A stretch of 64,000 nucleotides of DNA. It comes from Chromobacterium aquaticum (GTDB lineage: Bacteria; Pseudomonadota; Gammaproteobacteria; Burkholderiales; Chromobacteriaceae). Where the stretch lies: positions 1 through 64,000 of the forward strand of contig NZ_JAJOHW010000045.1 of the NCBI RefSeq assembly GCF_021129195.1, written 5' to 3'. Within the stretch, counting starts at the first letter, position 1, and every line of letters starts with the position of its first letter. Positions 46,181 to 54,497 of the stretch are shown piece by piece. The position numbers were made by a program, and so were the translations under genes. Below the pieces are notes generated by a model. It did no database searches. It was not told where the DNA came from and saw only the letters and a list, made by a program, of their open reading frames with translations.

Positions 46181-47635
46181 ATGTTGGACCTGTTTTCCGG
46201 GCTTGAGACCCACGTCGCCATCACCCTGGTGCTTTCCCTGGGCTTCGTGCTCGCCTTTGAGTTCATCAACGGCTTCCATGACACTGCCAACGCGGTGGCT
46301 ACCGTTATCTATACCCAATCGATGAAACCGCGTCTCGCGGTGTTCTATTCCGGCATTTTCAACTTCCTCGGCGTGATCACCGGTGGCCTCGCCGTCGCCT
46401 ACGCCATCGTGCACCTGTTGCCGGTGGACCTGCTGATCTCGGTCAACACCACCCGCGGCATGGCCATGGTGTTCGCATTGTTGACCGCCGCCATCGCCTG
46501 GAACCTGGGCACCTGGTATTTCGGCCTGCCCGCGTCCAGCAGCCACACCCTGATCGGCGCCATTCTGGGCGTGGGCGTGGCCAATAGCCTGATCCACGGC
46601 ACCTCGCTGTCCCACGGCGTGAACTGGAGCAAGGCGGTGGACGTCGGCGCCTCCTTACTGGCCTCGCCCGTGGTGGGCGCGCTGCTGGCGGCGCTGATCG
46701 TCATCCTGCTACGGCGCTACCGGCCGCACAGCAATGTGCATAAGACGCCCTATCAGCGCCAGCAAGTGGAAGGCCGCAAGCATCCGCCGTTCTGGACCCG
46801 TTTCATGCTGATCGTGTCGTCCATGGGCGTCAGCTTCGCCCACGGCTCCAACGACGGCCAGAAAGGCGTGGGCCTGATCATGCTGGTGCTGATCGGCATC
46901 GTGCCGGCCAAGTTCGTGCTGGACCTGGACAGCACCCCTTACCAGCTGGACCGCACCCGCGACGCCGCCGTGCATCTGCAGAAGTTCTACGAGCGCAATC
47001 AGGTGGAGCTGAGCAAGATCATCGTGCCGTCCAAGGGCAGCAGCCAGTATGAATGCCATCCGCTGGAAACGCCGGCCACCGTTCAACGTCTGCTGGCCAC
47101 CATGGGCGACGGCGGCGATTACCACGCCTTGAGTTCGGACCAGCGCTGGAATGTGCGCACCGAGCTGCTGTGCCTGGACGACGCCGCCAAGAAGGCCTCC
47201 GCGCTGCCCAAGCTGTCCGCCGATGAAAAGCAGATGCTGCAGAATCTGCGCAAAGACCTGACCACCACCACCGAATACGCGCCCACCTGGGTGATCGTCG
47301 CCGTGGCGCTGTCGCTGGGCATAGGCACCATGGTCGGCTGGCGCCGCGTGGTGAAAACCGTGGGCGAAGGCATAGGCAAAAAAGACATGACTTACGCCCA
47401 GGGCGTGTCGGCGCAGATGACCGCCGCCATCTCCATCGGCCTCGCCAGCCAGTTCGGCTTCCCGGTGTCCACCACCCAGGTGCTGTCCAGCGCCGTGGCC
47501 GGCACCATGGTGGCGGACAAGGCCGGCCTGCAGATGTCCACCATCCGCTCGATCGCGCTGGCCTGGCTGTTCACGCTGCCGGTATCGATGCTGCTGGCGG
47601 GCGGTCTGTACTACATCGCCTCGCTCTGGCTGTAA
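46181..47635 (+). CDS. pitA: Low-affinity inorganic phosphate transporter, PiT family
   Basis: Proton-coupled carrier for metal-phosphate at the inner membrane. 484 residues. Both PiT signatures are present: FEFINGFHDTANAVATVIYT at the N-terminal half and SFAHGSNDGQKGVGLIML in the second; also LPASSSHTLIGAILGVG and FPVSTTQVLSSAVAG. A long soluble loop lies at about 245-375. It has its own promoter region: the upstream gap has a long T tract (46100-46110) and TACGAT as a -10 candidate. Next to pstSCAB, it gives the cell both uptake systems in one place. Confidence 0.95.
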   Translation: MLDLFSGLETHVAITLVLSLGFVLAFEFINGFHDTANAVATVIYTQSMKPRLAVFYSGIFNFLGVITGGLAVAYAIVHLLPVDLLISVNTTRGMAMVFALLTAAIAWNLGTWYFGLPASSSHTLIGAILGVGVANSLIHGTSLSHGVNWSKAVDVGASLLASPVVGALLAALIVILLRRYRPHSNVHKTPYQRQQVEGRKHPPFWTRFMLIVSSMGVSFAHGSNDGQKGVGLIMLVLIGIVPAKFVLDLDSTPYQLDRTRDAAVHLQKFYERNQVELSKIIVPSKGSSQYECHPLETPATVQRLLATMGDGGDYHALSSDQRWNVRTELLCLDDAAKKASALPKLSADEKQMLQNLRKDLTTTTEYAPTWVIVAVALSLGIGTMVGWRRVVKTVGEGIGKKDMTYAQGVSAQMTAAISIGLASQFGFPVSTTQVLSSAVAGTMVADKAGLQMSTIRSIALAWLFTLPVSMLLAGGLYYIASLWL

Positions 47636-47687
47636 TAAAATCGGTTAACCGTTTTTGCAGTTCTGTTTAAAGCTGTCAAAAACAAGC

Positions 47688-47713
47688 AAAGCCACCGCAT
47701 GCGGTGGCTTTTT
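47688..47713 (+). terminator. Terminator after pitA
   Basis: AAAGCCACCGC / GCGGTGGCTTT stem and TTTT, 53 bp after the stop. Confidence 0.9.
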
Positions 47714-47744
47714 CTTTTGGCATTTCCGCCCGGAAAGTTTTCGA

Positions 47745-47806
47745 TTGACCTGGGTCAAGCTTTAAGCCGGGAGCGCTTGTGCCAATATTTTATAAATTGC
47801 TAATAT
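47745..47806 (+). promoter_or_regulatory. FNR/ANR-type site and promoter of a candidate small RNA
   Basis: TTGACCTGGGTCAA (47745-47758) is a perfect palindrome one base per half off the FNR consensus TTGAT-N4-ATCAA. Downstream, TTGTGC (47777-47782), an 18-bp spacer and TAATAT (47801-47806) predict a start near 47813, putting the box centre at -61.5, standard class I spacing. TATAAA at 47791 is another -10 option. Confidence 0.55.
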
Positions 47807-47812
47807 TTGCTC

Positions 47813-47889
47813 GCTTCATCATGGTTTCTCCTTTGTTGTTTGCAGCAATCCCTTTGCGCCTCAGCCCCCCAGCCGAGGCGCTTTTTTTT
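47813..47889 (+). ncRNA. Candidate FNR-regulated small RNA
   Basis: About 77 bases between the predicted promoter and a clear intrinsic terminator (GCGCCTC / GAGGCGC stem, then eight Ts at 47882-47889). No gene on the plus strand follows, and recG runs the other way, so the promoter-terminator unit has no protein to serve. The body holds a likely single-stranded stretch GGTTTCTCCTTTGTTG, complementary to purine-rich ribosome sites, as in seed regions of trans-acting sRNAs. Start site and function are inferred. Confidence 0.55.
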
Positions 47890-47907
47890 GCCCTATTCAT
47901 GGCGCTC

Positions 47908-49956
47908 TCAAGCCTTGAGAAACTGCTCGCGCCCGGCCAGCCAACGATCCAGATGCGCATCCACCGCTTGCGGGTGGCGTTCCAGCAGCAAGGGCGCCAA
48001 CTCGCGCGCCGCTTCCAGCAGTTCCAGATCCTCTTCCAGATTGGCGAAACGCAGCATGGGCAGGCCGCTCTGGCGCGCGCCCAGCAGTTCGCCGGGCCCG
48101 CGAATCAGCAAATCCTGGCGCGCGATCTCGAAACCATCAACATTCTCGTATATCACTTTCAAGCGCGCCTTGGCCAAGTCCGACAAGGGGTTGTCGAACA
48201 TCAGCACGCACACGCTCTTGGCGCTGCCGCGCCCTACTCGGCCGCGCAACTGATGCAACTGGGCCAGGCCCATGCGCTCGGCGTGCTCTATCACCATCAG
48301 GCTGGCATTGGGCACGTCCACGCCGACCTCGATCACCGTGGTGGCCACCAGCACTTGCAGCTCGTTGCGGGCAAAGGCCGCCATCACCGCCGCCTTTTCG
48401 TCCGCCTTCATCCGGCCGTGCACCAGGCCGACGCCCAAATGCGGCAGATCCGCGGTCAGTTGCTGGTGGGTGTCCACCGCGGTCTGCAATTGCAGGGTTT
48501 CCGATTCTTCGATCAACGGACACACCCAGTAGGCCTGCTGCCCGTCGGCGCAGGTTTTGGCCACGTGGGCGACAATCTCCTCGCGGCGCGCGCTATTGAT
48601 CAGCTTGGTGACGATGGGCGTGCGCCCCGGCGGCAACTCGTCTATCACCGACACGTCGAGATCGGCGTAGAAGCTCATCGCCAGCGTGCGCGGAATCGGC
48701 GTCGCCGACATCATCAGCTGATGCGGCTCGCCGCCCTTCTCTTTCAGCGCCAGCCGCTGGCCCACGCCGAAGCGGTGCTGTTCGTCGACGATGACCAGGC
48801 CCAGACGCTCAAAAGCCACCTCGTCCTGGAACAGCGCGTGCGTGCCCACCGCCAGCCGCGTGTCGCCGCTGGCGATGGCCGCCATCGCCTCCTGTTTCTG
48901 CTTCTTGCGCAGGCTGCCGGCCAGCCAGCGCACCGGGATGCCCAGCGGCTCCAGCCAGGAGGACAGCTTGAGGAAATGCTGCTCGGCCAGGATTTCGGTC
49001 GGCGCCATCAAGGCCACCTGGTAGCCGGATTCGATCGCGGTCAAGGCCGCCAGGGCCGCGACGATGGTCTTGCCGCTACCCACGTCGCCTTGCAACAGCC
49101 GGTGCATCGGGTGCGGCTGAGTCAGGTCGGCGCGGACTTCAGCCAAAGCGCGCTGCTGCGCGCCGGTCAGCGTGAACGGCAGGCGCTCGGCCAAGGCCTG
49201 GCTCAGCTTGCCGTCGCCGCGCAAGGGCGGCGCGTGGCCCAGCCTGCGCGCGCGATAGGCCAGCCGCATCGATAGCTGCTGCGCCAGCAATTCGTCGAAC
49301 TTGAGCCGCTGCCAGGCCGGTAGGCCGGGATCGGCCAGCTGACCGGCGCTGTAATCCGGCGTCGGCAGGTGCAGCAGTCGGATCGCCTCGGCGAACGGCG
49401 TCAGCCGCAGCGGCGCGGCCAGTTCCTCCGGCAACGTCTCGCCCAGGGGCTGGCTATCCAGTTCGGCGTGGATCAGCTTGCGCAGCGCTGGCTGGGTCAG
49501 GCCGTTGACGGTGGGATAGACCGGAGTCAGGCTTTCCGCCAGCGGCGCGCCATTGCCCACTTCGCGGATCTTGGGGTGCACCATCTCGTCGCCGGCGAAG
49601 CCGCGACGGATCTCGCCCAAGGCGCGCACCCGGTTGCCGGTGGTGAACTGCTTCACCTGGTTGGGATAGAAATGAATGAAGCGCAGCACCAGGCTGCCGC
49701 TGGCGTCCTCGATGCGCGCCACCAGCTGGCGGCGCGGGCGGAACTGGATCTCATGGGCGATCACCTCGCCCTCCACCAGCACCGCCTGGCCGTAAGGCGC
49801 GTCGGCGATCGCGTATAGATGGGTTTCGTCCTCATAGCGCAGCGGCAGATGCAGGATCAGATCGAAACGGCGGCGTATGCCCAGCTTTTCCAGCTTCTTG
49901 GCCAGAGCCGGCGCCACGCTCGGCGCTTGATTGGCGGGATCGATTAGGGAGCTCAT
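47908..49956 (-). CDS. recG: ATP-dependent DNA helicase RecG
   Basis: Remodels stalled replication forks and recombination junctions. 682 residues. The N-terminal wedge (OB-fold) domain is followed by helicase motifs: I GDVGSGKT, Ia MAPTEILAEQH, II IVDEQHRFGVGQR, III MSATPIPRTLA, IV-VI VGLVHGRMK, VATTVIEVGVDVPNA, HQLRGRVGRG. ATG 49956 (MSSLIDP) is chosen because it matches the family start; an earlier ATG at 49998 lies in the terminator of the preceding gene. Confidence 0.97.
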   Translation of the reverse strand: MSSLIDPANQAPSVAPALAKKLEKLGIRRRFDLILHLPLRYEDETHLYAIADAPYGQAVLVEGEVIAHEIQFRPRRQLVARIEDASGSLVLRFIHFYPNQVKQFTTGNRVRALGEIRRGFAGDEMVHPKIREVGNGAPLAESLTPVYPTVNGLTQPALRKLIHAELDSQPLGETLPEELAAPLRLTPFAEAIRLLHLPTPDYSAGQLADPGLPAWQRLKFDELLAQQLSMRLAYRARRLGHAPPLRGDGKLSQALAERLPFTLTGAQQRALAEVRADLTQPHPMHRLLQGDVGSGKTIVAALAALTAIESGYQVALMAPTEILAEQHFLKLSSWLEPLGIPVRWLAGSLRKKQKQEAMAAIASGDTRLAVGTHALFQDEVAFERLGLVIVDEQHRFGVGQRLALKEKGGEPHQLMMSATPIPRTLAMSFYADLDVSVIDELPPGRTPIVTKLINSARREEIVAHVAKTCADGQQAYWVCPLIEESETLQLQTAVDTHQQLTADLPHLGVGLVHGRMKADEKAAVMAAFARNELQVLVATTVIEVGVDVPNASLMVIEHAERMGLAQLHQLRGRVGRGSAKSVCVLMFDNPLSDLAKARLKVIYENVDGFEIARQDLLIRGPGELLGARQSGLPMLRFANLEEDLELLEAARELAPLLLERHPQAVDAHLDRWLAGREQFLKA

Positions 49957-49978
49957 CAGCAGCGATTGTACCCAATAA

Positions 49979-50008
49979 AGAAAAAGGCGGAAGCGCATCG
50001 CTTCCGCC
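49979..50008 (-). terminator. Terminator of the DUF2147 gene
   Basis: GGCGGAAGCG / CGCTTCCGCC stem; on the minus strand followed by TTTTT. Confidence 0.85.
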
Positions 50009-50034
50009 CATCGGCTATCCGGCCGCGTCGCCGC

Positions 50035-50463
50035 TTACTGGCGCTCCCACACCTGGGAGCGGAAGAAGGGGCCGATATAGCCGCGCACGCGCAGCTTCTT
50101 GCCGTCTTCCATCAGCTTGGCGCCGGAGGTGTAGATCTTGCCGGACTTGGGATCCAGGATCTTGCCATTGCCCCATTCCGCGCCGTCCTTCTTCAGGCCC
50201 CACAGGATTTGCATGCCATTGACCGGCTTGCCCTTCTTGTCGCCCTCGCACTTGTCGCACACCGCTTCCGGATTGGCGAACAGCTTGATGATCTTGCCGC
50301 TCAGCTCGCCGCTGGCGTTTTCGCTGATCTGCACCAGGGCCTTGGCCTGCTTGGTTTCGTCGTCTATCGTCTTCCAGACGCCGGCGGCGCTGTCAGCCAG
50401 CGCCATGTGGCTGAACAGGCCCAGCACGGACGCCAGGCAGGCGGCTTTGGCGAATTTGCTCAT
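50035..50463 (-). CDS. DUF2147 secreted protein
   Basis: 142 residues with a Sec signal peptide (KAACLASVLGLFSHMALA, cut before DSAAGVWKT). The mature part matches DUF2147: AAGVWKTIDDETKQAKALVQI, CDKCEG with two Cys, GMQILWGLKKDGAEWGNGKILDPKSGKIY, and a closing RGYIGPFFRSQVW. Such proteins are small periplasmic beta-rich modules of unknown job. It has its own terminator. Confidence 0.87.
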   Translation of the reverse strand: MSKFAKAACLASVLGLFSHMALADSAAGVWKTIDDETKQAKALVQISENASGELSGKIIKLFANPEAVCDKCEGDKKGKPVNGMQILWGLKKDGAEWGNGKILDPKSGKIYTSGAKLMEDGKKLRVRGYIGPFFRSQVWERQ

Positions 50464-50655
50464 CTTGATCTTTCCTCGCGAGTCGGACCGCCGGCAAAGC
50501 CGTGGCCGGCTCTTGCCCTGATGGCGGTTGTCATTATTGATGCGCTGCGCAGCGCTGGCGGCCAGCCGCTGAAACGCCGGTTTGGAGCAGCGGCTCTAGG
50601 ATGCCAACAGCCGATGCCGACGTCAAGAATGGCACCGCAACGGCCTGGACCAGGA

Positions 50656-51492
50656 TTACAAGACAATCTCGCCTCGACCGATCTGCTGCACCCGCCCGCC
50701 TACCGTGATACTGCGCTCGGCGTCCACTTGCAGATACAGCACATTGGGCCGCGCCAGCGCCGCGCCCTGCTCCACCCTCCATTGCAAGGGCCCCTGGCCA
50801 TGGAGCGCGCACCAGCCGCCCAGATTGGCGCAGGCCGAGCCGGTGCCCGGGTCTTCCAGCAGCGCGCCCTGCTGCTCGTAAAACAGCCGCACCGTGGCCA
50901 CGCCGGCATCTTCATGCCATAGGTAGGCGACGCTGCGCCCCGGCCGCAAGGTGGCGTCTCGCAGCAACAAGGCATGCACCGGCTTGGCGCGCAGCACCGC
51001 GCCGGCGCTGGCGGCGCGGATCAACAATTGCTCACTGCCGGTGTCCAGCCACACCGGTTCCAGCGCGATGTCTTCTTGGTCCAAGCCCAGCATCGCCGCG
51101 GCCTGGCCGCGGCTGAGGCCGGAGCCGCGCTCGCTCGGCGCATTGGCGCGCAGCGAGTAAATCCCATCGTGATGCCGCAGCGGAATCAGGCCGGCATTGG
51201 TGTGCAACTGGAAGCTGGCACCCAGTTCTCCGCGCCAGTGCAACACCGCCGCCGCGCCCAGGGTGGGATGGCCGGCGAAGGGCAGTTCCTGGCTGGGCGT
51301 GAAGATGCGCAGCCGCGCCGCCGCGCTTTCATGCGGGAACAGGAATACGGTTTCCGATAGATTCATCTGCCGCGCCAGCAATTGCATGGTGCGATCATCC
51401 AAACCGCTGGCATCGCTGAACACCGCCAGCGGATTGCCGCCGAAGCGCTCCTCGGCGAACACATTGACCAATTCGAACGAATACCTGCTCAT
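50656..51492 (-). CDS. PhzF-family isomerase/epimerase
   Basis: 278 residues with the diaminopimelate-epimerase-like double fold. Seen: FELVNVFAEERFGGNPLAVF, MNLSETVFLFP (catalytic Glu as in PhzF), PSQELPFAGHPTLGAA, and ALLEDPGTGSACANLGGW. PhzF itself acts in phenazine synthesis, but most family members, like this lone gene, have unknown substrates. ATG 51492 has AGGAGG 5 bases upstream and starts one base inside the preceding gene's end. Confidence 0.88.
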   Translation of the reverse strand: MSRYSFELVNVFAEERFGGNPLAVFSDASGLDDRTMQLLARQMNLSETVFLFPHESAAARLRIFTPSQELPFAGHPTLGAAAVLHWRGELGASFQLHTNAGLIPLRHHDGIYSLRANAPSERGSGLSRGQAAAMLGLDQEDIALEPVWLDTGSEQLLIRAASAGAVLRAKPVHALLLRDATLRPGRSVAYLWHEDAGVATVRLFYEQQGALLEDPGTGSACANLGGWCALHGQGPLQWRVEQGAALARPNVLYLQVDAERSITVGGRVQQIGRGEIVL

Positions 51493-51947
51493 GCCCCCTC
51501 CTGGAATTGATGGCAAGCCGCCGCGGCCATCTGCTCTTCCACGCTGGCCAAGCGCGCCTCCTGCGCCTTCCTGGCCGGCACAGCCGCCAAGGACTGCCGC
51601 AAGCGCCGCTGACGCTCCCGCAGACCTTGACAGCGCCGGCGCGCCTTGTCCAGCTCTCTCTGGCGCGCCAACTCAGCGCGGCGGCCATCCGCCTGGCGCT
51701 GCCGGGCTTCGCGCACCTCGTCGGCGGCCCAGCGCCGACGCTCGGCCTGATACTTGGCCACGCCGCGACGCTGGCGTTCATCCTGCTTCATCACGTTCAG
51801 CGGCGGCGGCTGAAACACTTCCGCCGTGCCGCCGTCGGCGCAAGCCTGGTCGCGATAGGCCAGCCGACCTTCCGCGTCGCGGCACTTGTAAACCTGGGCC
51901 TAGGCCAGACCCGGCAGCAATAGCAATAGCGCGATCCGGACTCTCAT
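51489..51947 (-). pseudogene. DUF4124-like secreted protein gene interrupted by an amber codon
   Basis: A good start (ATG 51947 with GGAGG 4 bases before) opens a signal peptide MRVRIALLLLLPGLA, then TAG (51902-51900), then in frame AQVYKCRDAEGRLAYRDQACADG, the start of a DUF4124-type domain with its two Cys, and an Arg/Ala-rich helical tail to 51489. A single TAG-to-TGG change would restore an A-W-A signal cleavage site. Either a nonsense mutation, a sequencing error, or suppressed in vivo. It overlaps the PhzF-like gene by 4 bases, so they were once co-translated. Confidence 0.75.
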
Positions 51948-51990
51948 GCGACCTCCACGGCTTAGAATGAGGGTCCAAATAGTTAACATG

Positions 51991-52014
51991 AAAAAAGGCG
52001 GCCTGGGCCGCCTT
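51991..52014 (-). terminator. Terminator of the hemW-ridA transcript
   Basis: AAGGCGGCC / GGCCGCCTT stem; minus strand continues into six Ts. Confidence 0.82.
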
Positions 52015-52047
52015 GTGGTCTGTCATTTCGAGCAGTTGGGCCGCTCA

Positions 52048-52190
52048 GAACCTGTTTACGATCTCGCGAGCTAAGGCGAGACAAGGCGAAAACGGCTGAA
52101 AAAGCGGAATGTACACACGGTACATGAGCATTTTGAAGACGTACTCACCGTGCCACGTCTCACGAAGCGCAGCAGATCGTAAGCAGGTTT
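52048..52190 (+). repeat. Dispersed ~142-bp repeat, copy 2
   Basis: Most regular copy: left end GAACCTGTTTACGATCT and right end AGATCGTAAGCAGGTT are inverted copies of each other with one change. The internal hairpin is ATGTAC-ACACG-GTACAT. Its right end meets the ridA stop codon, and it lies between ridA and its terminator, so it is transcribed as the 3' untranslated region. Confidence 0.82.
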
Positions 52191-52569
52191 AGAGCACCAG
52201 AACCGCTTCCGCTTCCACCAGCACGCCCTTGGGCAGGCTGGCCACGCCGACGGCGGCGCGCGCCGGGAAGGGCTGGCTGAAGTACTGGCCCATGATTTCG
52301 TTGAAGGTGGCGAAATTGGACAGGTCGGTCAGATAAGCGTTGAGCTTGACGATCTGGTCCAGGCTGCCGCCGGCGGCTTCGCACACGGCCTTCATGTTCT
52401 TGAACACCTGATGGGTTTCAGCGGCGAAACCGCCTTCCACCACGTTCATGGTGGCCGGGTCCAGCGGGATCTGGCCGGACAGGTAAACGGTGTTGCCGGC
52501 TTTCACGGCTTGCGAGTAAGCGCCGATGGCGGCCGGAGCCTTGTCGGTGTGGATGATTTCCTTAGCCAT
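52189..52569 (-). CDS. ridA: RidA family 2-iminobutanoate/2-iminopropanoate deaminase
   Basis: Hydrolyses reactive enamine/imine intermediates made by PLP enzymes. 126 residues, trimer fold. Seen: [28 protein letters not shown] (parts), the Arg in [22 protein letters not shown] and the invariant Glu. It overlaps the hemW start by one base. Its stop codon lies inside the end of a dispersed repeat. Confidence 0.95.
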   Translation of the reverse strand: MAKEIIHTDKAPAAIGAYSQAVKAGNTVYLSGQIPLDPATMNVVEGGFAAETHQVFKNMKAVCEAAGGSLDQIVKLNAYLTDLSNFATFNEIMGQYFSQPFPARAAVGVASLPKGVLVEAEAVLVL

Positions 52570-53777
52570 TATTCATCTCCTTCTTTCAGGAACAGGGTTA
52601 ATAAATCATTGAGGAAACGCTGGCCCTTGAGCGTGGGCCGCAACATCACGGCGTCGCGCGCTATCAGGCCTTGCGCCTCGGCTTGCGTCAAGGCGGATTG
52701 TATGACGGACAGCGGCAGGCCGGTGCGCTCCTGGAACAGGCGCAATTCGAAGCCTTCGGTCAGCCGCAGCAAATTCATCATGAATTCGAACGGCAGTTCC
52801 TCGCGTCCCACCTTGCGGCTGCTTTGCAAGGGCTTGCCCTCGGCCACCGCCTGCAAATAAGCGGCCGGCTGCTTGTAGCGCATCTGGCGCACGATGCCGG
52901 CGTGGCTGCTGATCTTGCCGTGGGCGCCGGCGCCGATGCCGATATAGTCGCCGAACTGCCAGTAGTTGAGATTGTGCCGCGCGCGGCGGCCCGGCCGCGC
53001 GAACGCCGAGGTCTCGTAGTGTTCGAAGCCGGCGGCGGCGAGCCGGGCTTCTATCGCCTCCTGCATGTCGGCGGACACTTCGTCGTCCGGCAAATTGCGC
53101 GGCGTCTCCACGGCAAACAGGGTGTTGGGTTCTATCGTCAGATGATAGGCGGACAGATGGGTGATGCCGTAGGACAGCGCGGTGTCCAGATCGGCCAGCG
53201 CTTCGTCCAGGGTCTGCCCCGGCAGCGCGTACATCAGGTCCAGATTGACGTTGTCGAAGTGGCTTAGCGCGATATCGATGGCGCGACGCGCCTCCTCGCC
53301 GTCATGGATGCGGCCCAACGCCTGCAAATGCGCAGGCTTGAAGCTCTGGATGCCGATGGACAGCCGATTGATGCCGGCCTCGCGGTAGCCGCGGAAACGC
53401 TCGGCCTCGAAGGTGCCGGGATTGGCTTCCATGGTGATTTCCGCATCCGGCTGCAGCCGCATGCGCGCGCGCACGCCGGCCAGCAGCGCGTCCATCGCCA
53501 GCGGCGAGAACAGGCTGGGAGTGCCGCCCCCCATGAAGATGCTGTTCAGCGGCCGGCCCCAGACCTCGGGCAGGCTGAATTCCAGATCGCGCAGCAAGGC
53601 GTCGACATAGGCCATCTCGTCGAAACCGCTCTTGGGCTCGTGCGAGTTGAAGTCGCAATACGGGCATTTGCGCACGCACCACGGGAAATGGATGTAGAGC
53701 GACAGCGGCGGCAGCTCTTTCAAGCCGACTTGACCGTCCAGCCCAAGCGCGGACAGCGAAATCTTGCTCACCTGCAC
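52569..53777 (-). CDS. hemW: HemW-type radical SAM heme chaperone
   Basis: Radical SAM protein related to HemN, thought to insert heme into target proteins rather than decarboxylate coproporphyrinogen. 402 residues. Cluster motif [34 protein letters not shown], and the HemW-type [19 protein letters not shown]. The HemN-specific fourth N-terminal Cys position is not seen. Lies after rdgB, a widespread pairing. Confidence 0.93.
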   Translation of the reverse strand: MQVSKISLSALGLDGQVGLKELPPLSLYIHFPWCVRKCPYCDFNSHEPKSGFDEMAYVDALLRDLEFSLPEVWGRPLNSIFMGGGTPSLFSPLAMDALLAGVRARMRLQPDAEITMEANPGTFEAERFRGYREAGINRLSIGIQSFKPAHLQALGRIHDGEEARRAIDIALSHFDNVNLDLMYALPGQTLDEALADLDTALSYGITHLSAYHLTIEPNTLFAVETPRNLPDDEVSADMQEAIEARLAAAGFEHYETSAFARPGRRARHNLNYWQFGDYIGIGAGAHGKISSHAGIVRQMRYKQPAAYLQAVAEGKPLQSSRKVGREELPFEFMMNLLRLTEGFELRLFQERTGLPLSVIQSALTQAEAQGLIARDAVMLRPTLKGQRFLNDLLTLFLKEGDE

Positions 53778-53835
53778 GTCGCGGCTCCTTGTTGCATCAG
53801 CCGCGCCGGCCGAGCGCTGAGCGAGGGTACCCGCT

Positions 53836-54429
53836 TCATGCCAGCGCGCGCAGCTTGGCCAGCAGCGCTTGCAGCGCCTGGCCGCGGTGGCTGACGCGGT
53901 TCTTCTCCGCCGCGTCCATCTCCGCCACGCTACAGCCGTGCTGCGGCAGCCAGAAATGCGGGTCGTAGCCGAAGCCGCCGGCGCCGGCGGCCTCGTCGCG
54001 CACTTCGCCGAACCACATGCCGTCCGCTACCAGCGGCTGCGGATCGTCGGCGTGGCGCACCATGACCAGCACGCAGTAATACCAGGCGCGGCGATTGGCC
54101 TCGCCCTGCAGCGCCGCCACCAGCTTGGCGTTGTTGGCGGCATCTGACTTGGGTTCGCCGGCGTAGCGGGCCGAGTACACGCCCGGCGCGCCGGACAGCG
54201 CCTCGACGCAGATGCCGGAATCGTCGGCCAGCGCCGGCAAGCCGGTCACGCGGCTGGCGTGACGCGCTTTTTCCAGCGCGTTTTCCAGGAAGGTGTGGTG
54301 CGGTTCCGGGCATTCCGGCACCTGCAGCTCTCCCTGCGGAATCACTTGTATGCCCAGCGGCGCCATCAGCGCGGCGAATTCCTTCAACTTGCCGGCGTTG
54401 TTGCTGGCCATCACTAATTTGTCGAACAT
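53836..54429 (-). CDS. rdgB: Non-canonical purine NTP pyrophosphatase (RdgB/HAM1)
   Basis: Removes ITP, dITP and XTP from nucleotide pools. 197 residues. Seen: LVMASNNAGKLKEFAAL, LPALADDSGICVEALSGAPGVYSARYAG (parts) and FGYDPHFWLP, plus SHRGQAL near the end, all family motifs. ATG 54429 has GGAG 6 bases before it; the longer frame upstream runs through a hairpin and is not conserved. Confidence 0.96.
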   Translation of the reverse strand: MFDKLVMASNNAGKLKEFAALMAPLGIQVIPQGELQVPECPEPHHTFLENALEKARHASRVTGLPALADDSGICVEALSGAPGVYSARYAGEPKSDAANNAKLVAALQGEANRRAWYYCVLVMVRHADDPQPLVADGMWFGEVRDEAAGAGGFGYDPHFWLPQHGCSVAEMDAAEKNRVSHRGQALQALLAKLRALA

Positions 54430-54450
54430 GAGAACTCCATCGAATGCGAC

Positions 54451-54475
54451 GCAGCCCCGACGACGCCGGGGCTGC
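54451..54475. terminator. Hairpin between the polyamine-binding protein gene and rdgB
   Basis: GCAGCCCC / GGGGCTGC stem with a 9-base loop in the 68-bp gap; no T run, so termination is uncertain. Confidence 0.35.
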
Positions 54476-54497
54476 GGAATATCTATTAAAGACAAGC

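Noticed and set aside
47821-47907. Small peptide starting at ATG 47821 inside the candidate sRNA
   Set aside because: The frame runs through the terminator and T tract, there is no ribosome site, and no relation to known small proteins is visible.
47779-49275. Long open frame on the plus strand over recG
   Set aside because: It is the antisense of recG, which has every helicase motif; the plus-strand product is Arg/Gln/His-rich with no recognisable domain, as expected in high-GC DNA.
52048-52190. Complete insertion sequence at the repeat copies
   Set aside because: Each copy is about 140 bp with no transposase frame, and flanking target duplications could not be established.
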